NCBI RefSeq assembly: GCF_034424525.1
Contig: NZ_CP139979.1
Span: 3,187,001 to 3,251,000, forward strand
Reading direction: 5' to 3'
Length of the DNA stretch: 64,000 nt
From: Sphingobium yanoikuyae
Lineage (GTDB): Bacteria; Pseudomonadota; Alphaproteobacteria; Sphingomonadales; Sphingomonadaceae
The translations under genes were made by a program, and so were the position numbers. Shown here piece by piece: positions 27,073-35,544 of the stretch. The notes below the pieces were generated by a model. That model was given only the letters and a program-made list of their open reading frames with translations. It was not told where the DNA came from and did not search any database. Each line of letters opens with the position of its first letter. The stretch's first letter is position 1.

Positions 27073-28409
27073 GCGACCTGTTCATCATCGGTGCGTCGGG
27101 CACCAAGGCCTATCGCACGGCGATGGCCGCCATTTCCGAGAATATCGCCAATGCCAGCACCGACGGCTATGCCCGCCGGTCGGTGACGACGGTGGAATCG
27201 GGATCGTCGACCGCGACCATGGCGACCTATGTCGCCAAGGCGAATTTCGGCGGCACCCAGGTCGCCAGCATCAATCGCGGCACCGACCCCTATCTGGATG
27301 CGTCGGTGCGCATCACCGCCATGGCGCTGGGCAGCGCGAACGCGCGCGTGCGCTGGCAGACCGACATCGAAACCGCGCTCAATGACACCGCCACCGGCGT
27401 CGGCCAGCTGATGACGACGATGTACCAGAATCTGGACAAGCTGGCGGCGAGCCCCAGCGACACGTCGCTGCGCGTCACCACGCTGGACAGCATCGGCCGC
27501 GTCGCCGAATCCTTCCGCCAGACCGCCGCCGATCTGGAAACCATATCGACCGGCATCAATACCGAGGCGCAGGCGTCGGCCCAGACGATCAACCAGCAAT
27601 TGTCGTCGCTGGCCGCGATCAACAACAGCCTGCTGCGCGCGCAGCCGGGCACGTCGGCCTATGCCCAGTTGCTCGACAGCCGCGATTCCGCGCTGCAGAC
27701 GCTGTCTTCCAACCTGAATGTGACGATCAGCTTCGGCGCGCATGACAGCGCCGAGGTCAGCTATAACGGCACCACTTTGGTATCGGGCGACACCGCCGCG
27801 TCGGTCGCGGTGACCGCGTCCGCCACCGATGGGCGCCTGTCGCTGGCCCTGTCCGACGGCACGGCGCTCGCCGCCCCGTCGAACGGCACGCTGGGCGGGC
27901 TGTTCGCATCGGCCGACACCACCGCCGAACGCCGTGCCAGCCTCGACACGCTGGCCGAGCAATTCGCCACCGACGTCAATGAGTGGCATGCGCAGGGCTA
28001 TACCGATACCGGCGCCAGCGGCGTGCCGCTGCTGTCCTATGGCGGCAGCGCCGCGACGCTGGTCGCGCTGGACGTGGAGCCGGATGCTCTCGCGACCAAG
28101 TCGGCCGACGGCACGCTGAACGGCAATCTGCTGACGGTGTCATCGACCCTGCGCGGCAGCGGCAGCGTCGAACAGGGCTGGACGACCCTGATCACCAGCA
28201 ACGCCAATCTGCTGACTGCCAGCACGGCGGAAAAGACCACGGCCCAGAGCCGCAGCGACCAGGCGGTCGCCGCGCGCGAAGCGGTAAGCGGGGTCGATCT
28301 CGACATGGAGGCGGCAGACCTGCTGCGGATCCAGCAGGCCTATTCGGGCTGCGCCAAGATCCTGCAGGTCGCCAAGGACACGGTCGATTCGATCCTGCAG
28401 ATCATGTGA
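27069..28409 (+). CDS. flgK: flagellar hook-associated protein FlgK
   Basis: 446 residues. The N-terminal motif SENIANASTDGYARRSV and the C-terminal VDLDMEAADLLRIQQAY match FlgK, the first hook-filament junction protein. Overlap with flgJ is four bases. It is on the short side for FlgK, with a reduced central domain as with the hook and flagellin here. Confidence 0.92.
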   Translation: MSDLFIIGASGTKAYRTAMAAISENIANASTDGYARRSVTTVESGSSTATMATYVAKANFGGTQVASINRGTDPYLDASVRITAMALGSANARVRWQTDIETALNDTATGVGQLMTTMYQNLDKLAASPSDTSLRVTTLDSIGRVAESFRQTAADLETISTGINTEAQASAQTINQQLSSLAAINNSLLRAQPGTSAYAQLLDSRDSALQTLSSNLNVTISFGAHDSAEVSYNGTTLVSGDTAASVAVTASATDGRLSLALSDGTALAAPSNGTLGGLFASADTTAERRASLDTLAEQFATDVNEWHAQGYTDTGASGVPLLSYGGSAATLVALDVEPDALATKSADGTLNGNLLTVSSTLRGSGSVEQGWTTLITSNANLLTASTAEKTTAQSRSDQAVAAREAVSGVDLDMEAADLLRIQQAYSGCAKILQVAKDTVDSILQIM

Positions 28410-28426
28410 CGGAAGGACGCTGAGAC

Positions 28427-29272
28427 ATGGTAGGCATCACCAACAAGATCATGCTCGCCGAGATCCGCCGGCAACAGCAATTGTCGCAGAGCATCGTCGA
28501 CGGACAGACCTCGATTTCGACCGGCATCACCCTGAACAAGCCGTCGGACGACGCGCTCGCCTGGGTCCAGGTGTCCGACATCGGCCGCGCTCAGGCGCAG
28601 CAGTCGGCCTGGCAGACCAATGTCAGCTATGGCACGACCCGCGCCGGCAATGCCGAAGCCAATCTGGAAGAAATCAACAATCTGATGACGCGGGCGCAGG
28701 AACTGGTGACGTCGGCGCGCAACGGCGCGCTGAACGACACCAGCGCCGCCGCCATCGCCGAGGAATTGAAGACGATCCGCACCACGGTCGGCGAATTGCT
28801 GAACCAGAAGGATTATCAGGGCGTGTCGGTGTTCGACGACGGCCAGAGCGTACTGGTGCCGGTGAGCCGCGGCCTCAACCTGGCAGTGGTCGGCACCAAG
28901 CAGGAAATTTCCGAGAATATCGACGTCAACGGCACATCGATGTCGCTGGACGATATCTTGGGCAAGGCGATCGACGCGGTCGAGGGCGGCAATGACACCG
29001 ACCTTGCCAGTTCGCTGGATGCGATCCAGATCGGCCAGAATCGGGTCGTGGTGGAGCGCGCCAAGCAGGGCGTGCGCGCCGACCGGCTGGATGTGATCGG
29101 CACGCGGCTGACCGATGTCGACATCAACCTGTCGGAACGGCGCGACACGCTGGAATCGGCCGATCTGACCACGGTCATTTCGAACGTGAAGGCGCAGCTG
29201 CTGCAGCTGGAGGCGGCCCAGTCCGCCTTTGCGCGGATCAACCAGCAGACCCTGTTCGACCTGATCAGTTAA
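28427..29272 (+). CDS. flgL: flagellar hook-filament junction protein FlgL
   Basis: 281 residues, flagellin-like. N-terminal TSISTGITLNKPSDDALAW and C-terminal LQLEAAQSAFARINQQTLFD identify FlgL rather than flagellin. It is the adapter between FlgK and the filament. It is last in the flg operon, with AAGGA before the start. Confidence 0.92.
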   Translation: MVGITNKIMLAEIRRQQQLSQSIVDGQTSISTGITLNKPSDDALAWVQVSDIGRAQAQQSAWQTNVSYGTTRAGNAEANLEEINNLMTRAQELVTSARNGALNDTSAAAIAEELKTIRTTVGELLNQKDYQGVSVFDDGQSVLVPVSRGLNLAVVGTKQEISENIDVNGTSMSLDDILGKAIDAVEGGNDTDLASSLDAIQIGQNRVVVERAKQGVRADRLDVIGTRLTDVDINLSERRDTLESADLTTVISNVKAQLLQLEAAQSAFARINQQTLFDLIS

Positions 29273-29297
29273 AGGCGGCGAAAAAGCGTCGCCGTCC

Positions 29298-29324
29298 TAA
29301 AGGGGACGGTAACCAGTCCGTATT
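29298..29324 (+). promoter_or_regulatory. possible sigma-28 promoter of motAB
   Basis: TAAA (29298-29301), exactly 15 bases, then TCCGTATT (29317-29324). The spacing is right and the CCG core is kept, but the -10 is weaker than in fliC and flgM. Predicted start is about 65 bases before motA. A 6-bp hairpin (29292-29309) and a TTAACC motif overlap it. Confidence 0.4.
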
Positions 29325-29395
29325 AACCAGAAAGGGACTGGCGCCACGGGGCGCCGACGGAGCCACCGCCTCCAGGCGCATTTTCGGGGATCAAC

Positions 29396-30259
29396 ATGTT
29401 TGCAGTCATCGGCCTTGTCGTGCTTTTGAGCATGGTCTTCGGTGGGTTCATCTTCACCGGGGGCGACATCGGACCGGTGCTGCACGCCCTGCCCCACGAA
29501 ATGATCATCATCGGCGGCGCCGCTGTCGGCGCGCTGATCATCGGCAATTCGGGTTCCGACCTGAAGGCGCTGGGTGGCGGCCTGGGCAAGGTGTTCAAGG
29601 GGCCGCAGTACAAGAAGCAGGACTTCCTGGACTGCATCTTCCTGGTCAGCAAGCTGATGAAGACGCTGCGCGTCGAAGGCCCGGTGGCGCTGGAACCGCA
29701 TATCGAGGATCCGGGCACCTCGCCCATCTTCGGCGAATATCCCAAGCTGATGAAGGACAAGACGCTGATCCACCTGATCAGCGACACGCTGCGCCTGGTC
29801 GTGGTGTCGTCCGGTACGCTCGATCCCCACGCGGTCGAGGAAGTGATGGATAACAGCCTCAAGACCCATCATCATGAAGCGCTCAAGCCCGCCGACAATC
29901 TCCAGGGCCTGGCCGACGCTCTCCCGGCCCTCGGCATCGTCGCCGCGGTGCTGGGCGTGGTGAAGACCATGGGCTCGATCGACCAGCCGCCTTCGGTGCT
30001 GGGTGCGATGATCGGCTCGGCGCTGGTCGGCACCTTCCTGGGCGTGCTGCTCGCCTATGGCATGGTCAATCCCTTCGCCAATCGCTGCCGCGCGGTGATC
30101 GAGCAGGACGGCGCCATCTATCATGTCGTCAAGCAGATCATCATCGCCTCGCTGCACGGCCATCCGCAGCCGCTGGTGATCGAGGCCGCCCGTTCCAGCC
30201 TGATCCATGCGAACCAGCCCGGCTTTGCCGAAGTGTTCGACGGCATGCGGAACAAATAA
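29396..30259 (+). CDS. motA: flagellar motor stator protein MotA
   Basis: 287 residues, the long proton-type MotA. There are four membrane helices (about 1-20, 32-50, 170-190, 200-222). The torque-generating cytoplasmic loop lies between helices 2 and 3. PADNLQGLADALPALGIVAA and the Pro of helix 4 region (GTFLGVLLAYGMVNPFA) are conserved. It forms the MotA5MotB2 channel with the next gene. Confidence 0.95.
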   Translation: MFAVIGLVVLLSMVFGGFIFTGGDIGPVLHALPHEMIIIGGAAVGALIIGNSGSDLKALGGGLGKVFKGPQYKKQDFLDCIFLVSKLMKTLRVEGPVALEPHIEDPGTSPIFGEYPKLMKDKTLIHLISDTLRLVVVSSGTLDPHAVEEVMDNSLKTHHHEALKPADNLQGLADALPALGIVAAVLGVVKTMGSIDQPPSVLGAMIGSALVGTFLGVLLAYGMVNPFANRCRAVIEQDGAIYHVVKQIIIASLHGHPQPLVIEAARSSLIHANQPGFAEVFDGMRNK

Positions 30260-30262
30260 GCC

Positions 30263-31318
30263 ATGGCGGAGAAGAAGCGCGGCGCGAACGAGCCCGAACC
30301 CCGGCCGATCATCGTCAAGAAGATCATCGTCGAAGGGCATGGCGGCCATCATGGCGGCGCCTGGAAGGTGGCCTATGCCGACTTCGTGACGGCGATGATG
30401 GCCTTCTTCCTGCTGATGTGGCTGCTGGGTGCGACCACCGAAAAGCAGCGCAAGGCGCTGGCCGACTATTTCACGCCGACGCTGGTCGAGCTGAAGATGA
30501 ATTCGGCCGGGTCCACCGGCATGTTCGGCGGCGACAGCCTGATGGCGAAGGAAAATTACCCGACCACCGGTGGTCAGGGCAACCTGGCCATCACCATCCC
30601 GCGCGACGCCACCGGTACCAAGGACCAGGGCGGCAAGGCATTGCGCGCGGCCGACCGGCAGAAGTTCGAGAATATCAAGAAGCAGCTCGAGGAGCGCATG
30701 TCCAAGAAGGGCCTGGCCCGGCTGCGCAAGAATGTCCGCTTCACCGAAACTCGCGAAGGGCTGCGCATCGACCTGATCGACGAAGCGGATTTCGCGATGT
30801 TCCGGTCGGGCACCGACCAGTTGCTGCCCGAAGCCAAGGCGCTGATCGCCGAGGTCGCAGACGCACTGGCGACCATGCCCAATCCGCTGATCGTGCGCGG
30901 CCATACCGATGGCCTGCCCTATGCGTCGGGCCGGAGCATGAACAACTGGATGCTGTCGTCGGCCCGTGCGGAATCGACCCGCAAGGCGCTCGCCGAAACC
31001 GGCATTCCCAATGCCCGCTTCGCCCGGATCGAGGGGGTCGCCGATCGCGAACCGTTCGTGAAGACCGACGCCTATGATCCGCGCAACCGGCGCATGTCGG
31101 TCATCCTGGGCTGGACCCGTGGCGGCAATGCCTCGGCCGACGAGGATGACGCGCAGGATCCCGAAACCCAGGCGGCGATCAAGGAGCGGGACGATCCGCA
31201 GCGGGTCGCGCGGGAACAGGCGCAGAAGCTGGACATGGGCGGCACCGGCCTGCCCAGCGGCGCGGCGCTGATCAACCCGACGGCGGCCGGGACATCGTCC
31301 AAGCCGGGCAAGCATTGA
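30263..31318 (+). CDS. motB: flagellar motor stator protein MotB
   Basis: 351 residues. A basic His/Gly-rich N-terminus precedes the membrane helix with the proton-carrying Asp (WKVAYADFVTAMMAFFLL, Asp40). A complete OmpA-type peptidoglycan-binding domain follows (IRGHTDGLPYASGRSMNNW, here VRGHTDG; then DPRNRRMSVILG). It anchors the stator to the cell wall. It lies three bases after motA. Confidence 0.95.
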   Translation: MAEKKRGANEPEPRPIIVKKIIVEGHGGHHGGAWKVAYADFVTAMMAFFLLMWLLGATTEKQRKALADYFTPTLVELKMNSAGSTGMFGGDSLMAKENYPTTGGQGNLAITIPRDATGTKDQGGKALRAADRQKFENIKKQLEERMSKKGLARLRKNVRFTETREGLRIDLIDEADFAMFRSGTDQLLPEAKALIAEVADALATMPNPLIVRGHTDGLPYASGRSMNNWMLSSARAESTRKALAETGIPNARFARIEGVADREPFVKTDAYDPRNRRMSVILGWTRGGNASADEDDAQDPETQAAIKERDDPQRVAREQAQKLDMGGTGLPSGAALINPTAAGTSSKPGKH

Positions 31319-31353
31319 GGCGGACAGTCGGGGCGGCAAAATAGGAAATCACC

Positions 31354-31378
31354 GCCTTAACTTCCCATATTTCCCGCA
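31354..31378. repeat. 25-base exact repeat, copy 1
   Basis: The core TTAACTTCCCATATTTCCCG is found identically at 37729-37753, in the same orientation. Both copies are intergenic. Two TTCCC blocks spaced nine bases apart suggest a protein binding site. Function unknown. Confidence 0.7.
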
Positions 31379-31395
31379 CATTCGGCAATTTTGAT

Positions 31396-31428
31396 GCAGG
31401 GGTTGGAAATCTTGTTTCCAACCCCTGC
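31396..31428. terminator. strong hairpin downstream of motAB
   Basis: A perfect 14-bp stem (31396-31409 with 31415-31428; arm GCAGGGGTTGGAAA) with a five-base loop. It lies 78 bases after motB. Only two T follow, so it may be a Rho-assisted terminator or an mRNA stabiliser. Confidence 0.55.
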
Positions 31429-31696
31429 TTCGTCATGTCCGCCCGAAATCCCATCGCGACGCAGCATAAGCCATGATGCGCCAATAGGACAGGCCGGGGT
31501 CGGCTCACCCCCATGCGGGCACGGCCTGCCCCTTTGTTGCACCTTTTTGCGGGCGATTGCCTATATGGGGCCCTCCTCGCTTGATGCCCCATGCGGCGTC
31601 GCAACGTTCCAAGGCCCTGATTATCGGCCGACATTGCCTGTCCGATGGCTGTGAGGCGCGCCCCGCGTGCCCGCCTGGACGGGCCGGGAGATTACT

Positions 31697-33214
31697 GTGT
31701 CCACATCTGCCGCGCATGCCGCGCGCCACACCCATTTCGGCTGGTTCAAGCGCCGCCGCGACCTGGAAGTCGATGATGTCACCGTCGTCGACCGGTCCCT
31801 GCTGAACCGCGCCGTCGGCGCCGCAGCACTGGGCAATGCCATGGAATGGTTCGATTTCGGCGTTTACGGCTATATCGCCGTTACGCTGGGCCATGTCTTT
31901 TTCCCGTCGAGCGATCCGGCGCTGCAGCTGATCGCGACCTTCGCCACTTTCACCGTCGCCTTCCTGGTCCGGCCGCTGGGCGGACTGGTGTTCGGGCCAC
32001 TGGGCGATCGCTATGGCCGGCACAAGATATTGGCGATGACCATGATCCTGATGGCGGTCGGCACCTTTTCCATCGGCCTCATCCCCTCCTATGCCCAGAT
32101 CGGCATCGGTGCGCCGCTGATGCTGCTGGCCGCGCGGCTGGTGCAGGGTTTTTCGACCGGCGGCGAATATGGCGGCGCGGCGACCTTCATCGCGGAATAT
32201 TCGACCGATCGGAAACGCGGCCTGATGGGCAGCTGGCTGGAGTTCGGGACGCTGGGCGGTTATATCGCCGGTGCCGGCACCGTCACCGCGTTGCAGATGG
32301 CGTTGAGCGACGCGCAGATGCTCGAGTGGGGCTGGCGTATTCCCTTCCTGGTCGCCGGGCCGCTGGGCCTGCTTGGCCTCTATATGCGGCTGAAGCTAGA
32401 GGAAACGCCGGCATTCCAGGCCTATAGCGAACAGATCGACGCGCGCGAAAGCGAGCGGCCGGGGCTTGGCACCCTGTTCCGCGTGCATTGGCGGCAACTG
32501 CTGAAGTGCGTCGGGCTGGTGCTGGTGTTCAACGTCACCGACTATATGTTGCTGACCTACATGCCCAATTATCTCAGCGTCACCATGGGCTATGCCGAGA
32601 CCAAGGGGCTGCTGCTGATCATCATCGTGATGCTGGTGATGATGCCGCTCAATGTCGTGGGCGGGCTGTTCAGCGACCGGCTGGGCCGGCGGCCGATGAT
32701 CATCGGCGCCTGCGTCGCGCTGATGCTGTTGTCGGTGCCCTGCATGTTGCTGATCGGCACGGGCAATGACGCGCTGATCTTCCTCGGGCTGATGCTGCTG
32801 GGGATTGCGCTGGTCTGCTTCACCAGTTCCATGCCCTCCACCCTGCCCGCGCTCTTCTACACGCCGGTGCGCTACAGCGCGCTGTCGATCGCGTTCAACA
32901 TCTCGGTCTCGCTGTTCGGCGGCACGACGCCGCTGATCACCGCCTGGCTGGTGCAGAAGACCGGCGATCCGCTGGTGCCGGCCTATTATCTGATGGGTGC
33001 GGCGCTGATCGGCCTGCTGACCATGCTGACGGTGCGCGAGACGGCCGGCATGCCGCTGCGCGGATCGCCGCCGGCGGTGGCGAATGAGGCCGAGGCGATC
33101 GCGCTGGTCGAAAGCGGCGAGCCGGTGACGGTGGACAAGGCGCTGCCCGACCTGCCCCCGGTGGCGCCGGTCGCGGTGGAGACTCCGGCGATGATCCGGC
33201 CGCTGGCGAGCTAG
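31697..33214 (+). CDS. MFS transporter, metabolite:H+ symporter (ProP-like) family
   Basis: 505 residues from a GTG at 31697, preceded by GGGAG. The MHS family signature is visible: GNAMEWFDFGVYGYIAVTLG, the RPLGGLVFGPLGDRYGRHK loop, and RLVQGFSTGGEYGGAATF. Twelve membrane helices are expected. Substrates in this family include proline, betaine, citrate, alpha-ketoglutarate and shikimate; none can be assigned here. The C-terminal tail is long and Pro/Glu-rich. It stands alone, with a terminator after it. Confidence 0.87.
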   Translation: MSTSAAHAARHTHFGWFKRRRDLEVDDVTVVDRSLLNRAVGAAALGNAMEWFDFGVYGYIAVTLGHVFFPSSDPALQLIATFATFTVAFLVRPLGGLVFGPLGDRYGRHKILAMTMILMAVGTFSIGLIPSYAQIGIGAPLMLLAARLVQGFSTGGEYGGAATFIAEYSTDRKRGLMGSWLEFGTLGGYIAGAGTVTALQMALSDAQMLEWGWRIPFLVAGPLGLLGLYMRLKLEETPAFQAYSEQIDARESERPGLGTLFRVHWRQLLKCVGLVLVFNVTDYMLLTYMPNYLSVTMGYAETKGLLLIIIVMLVMMPLNVVGGLFSDRLGRRPMIIGACVALMLLSVPCMLLIGTGNDALIFLGLMLLGIALVCFTSSMPSTLPALFYTPVRYSALSIAFNISVSLFGGTTPLITAWLVQKTGDPLVPAYYLMGAALIGLLTMLTVRETAGMPLRGSPPAVANEAEAIALVESGEPVTVDKALPDLPPVAPVAVETPAMIRPLAS

Positions 33215-33281
33215 GGCCACATTTTCCGACGCTGCGCCATCGGGCCTGTGCCCCTCCACCACTCGCTACGCGACCGGTCCC

Positions 33282-33305
33282 CCTCCCCAAGCACGCTTGG
33301 GGAGG
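33282..33305. terminator. bidirectional hairpin between transporter and histidine kinase
   Basis: A perfect 10-bp stem CCTCCCCAAG/CTTGGGGAGG with loop CACG, between convergent genes. It is preceded by CTCGCTACGCGA, a combination seen in dispersed intergenic palindromes of many GC-rich genomes, so it may be a repeat copy as well as a terminator. Confidence 0.55.
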
Positions 33306-33315
33306 AATGGCCTAG

Positions 33316-34689
33316 TCAGGCGGGGAGGACGAGGCTGGCTTCGAGGCCGCCGCCGGGGCGGTTGGCGAGTTGGAGCGCGCCGCCATGTTCGGCCATGATC
33401 GCGCGGACGAGGGCCAGGCCGAGGCCAGCGCCGCCGGTCTCACGGTTGCGCGAGCCTTCGAGCCGGGTGAAGGGCTCCATCATCTCGCCCATCTTGTCCT
33501 CGGCAATGCCGGGGCCTTCGTCGGCAACGATGATGCGGATCATGCCGTCCTGATGCTGGACGCTGACATGGGCGCGGTCGCCATAGACGATCGCGTTTTC
33601 GATGAGGTTGCGCAGCGCGCGGCGGATCTGCTGGGCACGGACGAAGGCGACGGCGCGATCGCTGTCGATCATGTCGACCGGCGATCCCAGCTCGATGAAA
33701 TCCTCCACGACGGCATCGGCGAGCGAGGTCAGGTCGACCTTCTGCGCCATCTCGCTGCTGCGGCCGGCGCGGGCGAGCGAGAGGATGTCGTCGAGCATCC
33801 GGTTCATTTCCTCGATCGTTTCCGACATGCGGGCGCGTTCGCCCTCATCCTCGACCGATTCGGTGCGGACCCGCAGCGAGGCGAGCGGGGTGCGCAGATC
33901 ATGGCCGATGGCACCCAGCATCCGGTCCTTCTCGTCCAGCATGGCGATGATGCGCGCGCGCATGGCGTTGAAGGCGGTGGTGAGCTGGCGCACGTCGCCC
34001 GGCCCGCTTTCCTCGACCGGATCGGCCGCGCCGGTCTTCGCGAACTGGCGGGCGGAGCCGGTCAACTGCTTGAGCGGGCGGGCAAAGCGGCGGCCCATCC
34101 AGAGCAGCGGAATGAGGACGATGACGTAGAGGATCAGCGTCTGGGCCACCAGCCAGCCGCCAAAACGCGGCGGGCGGCTGCCGATGCGGGCCATCGCGGT
34201 CACCCATTTGCCCGGTTCATATTCGACCGCCAGAGAGAGACGGCCGAGACGACGATCGCCCGGCTGCTCTCCCGTCGCGCGACGGCGTATCTGTTCCCAG
34301 CGACGCTGCGGCATGATGCGACTATCTTCCGTCGCGACCACCGAATGGACGGTCAGGCCGATATCCTCGAACATGGCGACGGCTCGCGTCTCGACATCTG
34401 GTCGAGGCTTGCCGGCAAGGACGGGCCGCGTCGTCGAAAATTCCACATTGCGCCGGTCACGTTCCTCTTCCTGCTCGTGATCGCCGCGCCTTGGCCGACG
34501 GTCGGGCCGGATATCGAGTGCGTTGATCACCCGATAGACGACCGGCGCGGTCTGGCTGGTCAGTTCGACCCGATTGCGTTCGCGCAGCAGCAGGCCGAAA
34601 TTGATCGCCTGCGCCACGAACAGCGCGATCGCGACCAGGATGATGATCTGCCCGACCAGACTTTGCGGCCAGAGGCGCAGTTGCTTCAC
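33316..34689 (-). CDS. sensor histidine kinase, EnvZ type
   Basis: 457 residues. Membrane helices at about 12-34 and 180-198 flank a periplasmic domain rich in Arg/Glu. HAMP, then HisKA with the phospho-acceptor in IGHDLRTPLASLR (His263), then HATPase_c (NLIENAIVYGD, DEGPGIAEDKM, GGAGLGLALV). It overlaps the response regulator gene by four bases, so the two are a cognate pair. The signal sensed is not evident. Confidence 0.92.
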   Translation of the reverse strand: MKQLRLWPQSLVGQIIILVAIALFVAQAINFGLLLRERNRVELTSQTAPVVYRVINALDIRPDRRPRRGDHEQEEERDRRNVEFSTTRPVLAGKPRPDVETRAVAMFEDIGLTVHSVVATEDSRIMPQRRWEQIRRRATGEQPGDRRLGRLSLAVEYEPGKWVTAMARIGSRPPRFGGWLVAQTLILYVIVLIPLLWMGRRFARPLKQLTGSARQFAKTGAADPVEESGPGDVRQLTTAFNAMRARIIAMLDEKDRMLGAIGHDLRTPLASLRVRTESVEDEGERARMSETIEEMNRMLDDILSLARAGRSSEMAQKVDLTSLADAVVEDFIELGSPVDMIDSDRAVAFVRAQQIRRALRNLIENAIVYGDRAHVSVQHQDGMIRIIVADEGPGIAEDKMGEMMEPFTRLEGSRNRETGGAGLGLALVRAIMAEHGGALQLANRPGGGLEASLVLPA

Positions 34690-35405
34690 AGTTTGCGAAC
34701 CTCCGACGACAGGGTGTAGCCGCCGCCCCAGACCGTCTTGATCAGCGTCGGGTTCTTCGCATCGGGCTCGATCTTCTTGCGCAGGCGGCTGATCTGGTTG
34801 TCGATCGCCCGGTCGAAGGCGTTCGCTTCGCGCCCCTGGGTGATGTCGAGCAACTGGTCGCGGCTGAGCACCTGATTGGGCCGGGTGGCGAAGGCGAGCA
34901 TCAGATTATATTCGGCGGTGGAAAGCGGCAGCGACACCCCCTCGGCATCGACCAGGGTGCGTTCCTGCGTCTTCAAGAGCCAGCCGGCAAAGGCATAGGT
35001 GGCGCCGTCGGGCGCGGTGACGCGCTGACCGCCGGTGGCGACGCGGCGGAAGATCACCTTGATGCGGGCGACCAGTTCGCGCGGCGAAAAGGGTTTGAGC
35101 ACATAATCGTCGGCGCCCATTTCCAGCCCGACGATGCGGTCGGTCTCTTCCGACCGGGCGGTGAGCAGGATCACCGGAATCTCGCTGGTCTCGCGGATAT
35201 GGCGGCACAGCGACAGGCCGTCCTCGCCCGGCATCATGATGTCGAGGATGACGAGATCGATGGCATTGGCGGCCAGACGCAGCCGCGCCTCCGCCGCATT
35301 CTCGACGGCGGTCACGCGGAAGCCGTTGCGGGAGAGATATTGGGCCAGCGGCTCGCGGATCGATCGCTCGTCATCGACGAGCAGGAGATGGGGTCGTTCG
35401 CTCAT
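34686..35405 (-). CDS. response regulator, OmpR family
   Basis: 239 residues. The receiver domain has the acidic pair DD (11-12), phospho-acceptor Asp55 (LVILDIMMPGEDG) and Lys in VLKPFSPREL. A winged-helix DNA-binding domain follows (LLDITQGREANAFDRAIDNQ, then PTLIKTVWGGGYTL). Partner of the EnvZ-type kinase. Its leader contains two strong hairpins. Regulated genes are unknown; the EF-hand gene next door is one candidate. Confidence 0.94.
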   Translation of the reverse strand: MSERPHLLLVDDERSIREPLAQYLSRNGFRVTAVENAAEARLRLAANAIDLVILDIMMPGEDGLSLCRHIRETSEIPVILLTARSEETDRIVGLEMGADDYVLKPFSPRELVARIKVIFRRVATGGQRVTAPDGATYAFAGWLLKTQERTLVDAEGVSLPLSTAEYNLMLAFATRPNQVLSRDQLLDITQGREANAFDRAIDNQISRLRKKIEPDAKNPTLIKTVWGGGYTLSSEVRKL

Positions 35406-35436
35406 GGTGCCTGTCTGTCATGCCGGGGGACGGGTT

Positions 35437-35521
35437 GGAAGGGCGAAGGCAGGGGAACCTTCGCCCTTCCCCCTTGGGACGATCGACTGGAGCGGGGCGC
35501 TAGGGGGAAAAGCCCCGCTCC
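35437..35521 (-). terminator. two long hairpins between the EF-hand gene and the response regulator
   Basis: The first stem is a perfect 13 bp (35437-35449 with 35458-35470; arm GGAAGGGCGAAGG). The second is a perfect 10 bp (35489-35498 with 35512-35521; arm GGAGCGGGGC). On the minus strand they follow the EF-hand gene and lie 32-116 bases before the regulator start. They may end the first gene's transcript or act in the regulator's leader. Confidence 0.55.
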
Positions 35522-35544
35522 GGATCGTCGGCGCTGTCAGCCGA

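Larger units (their letters stand above)
31319..31696. other. 378-base intergenic region after motB
   Basis: No convincing gene is present. It holds one copy of a 25-base exact repeat (31354-31378), a very strong hairpin (31396-31428), and two CGGCAA boxes (31334-31339 and 31383-31388). The ribosome site GGGAG for the transporter gene is at its end. Confidence 0.6.
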
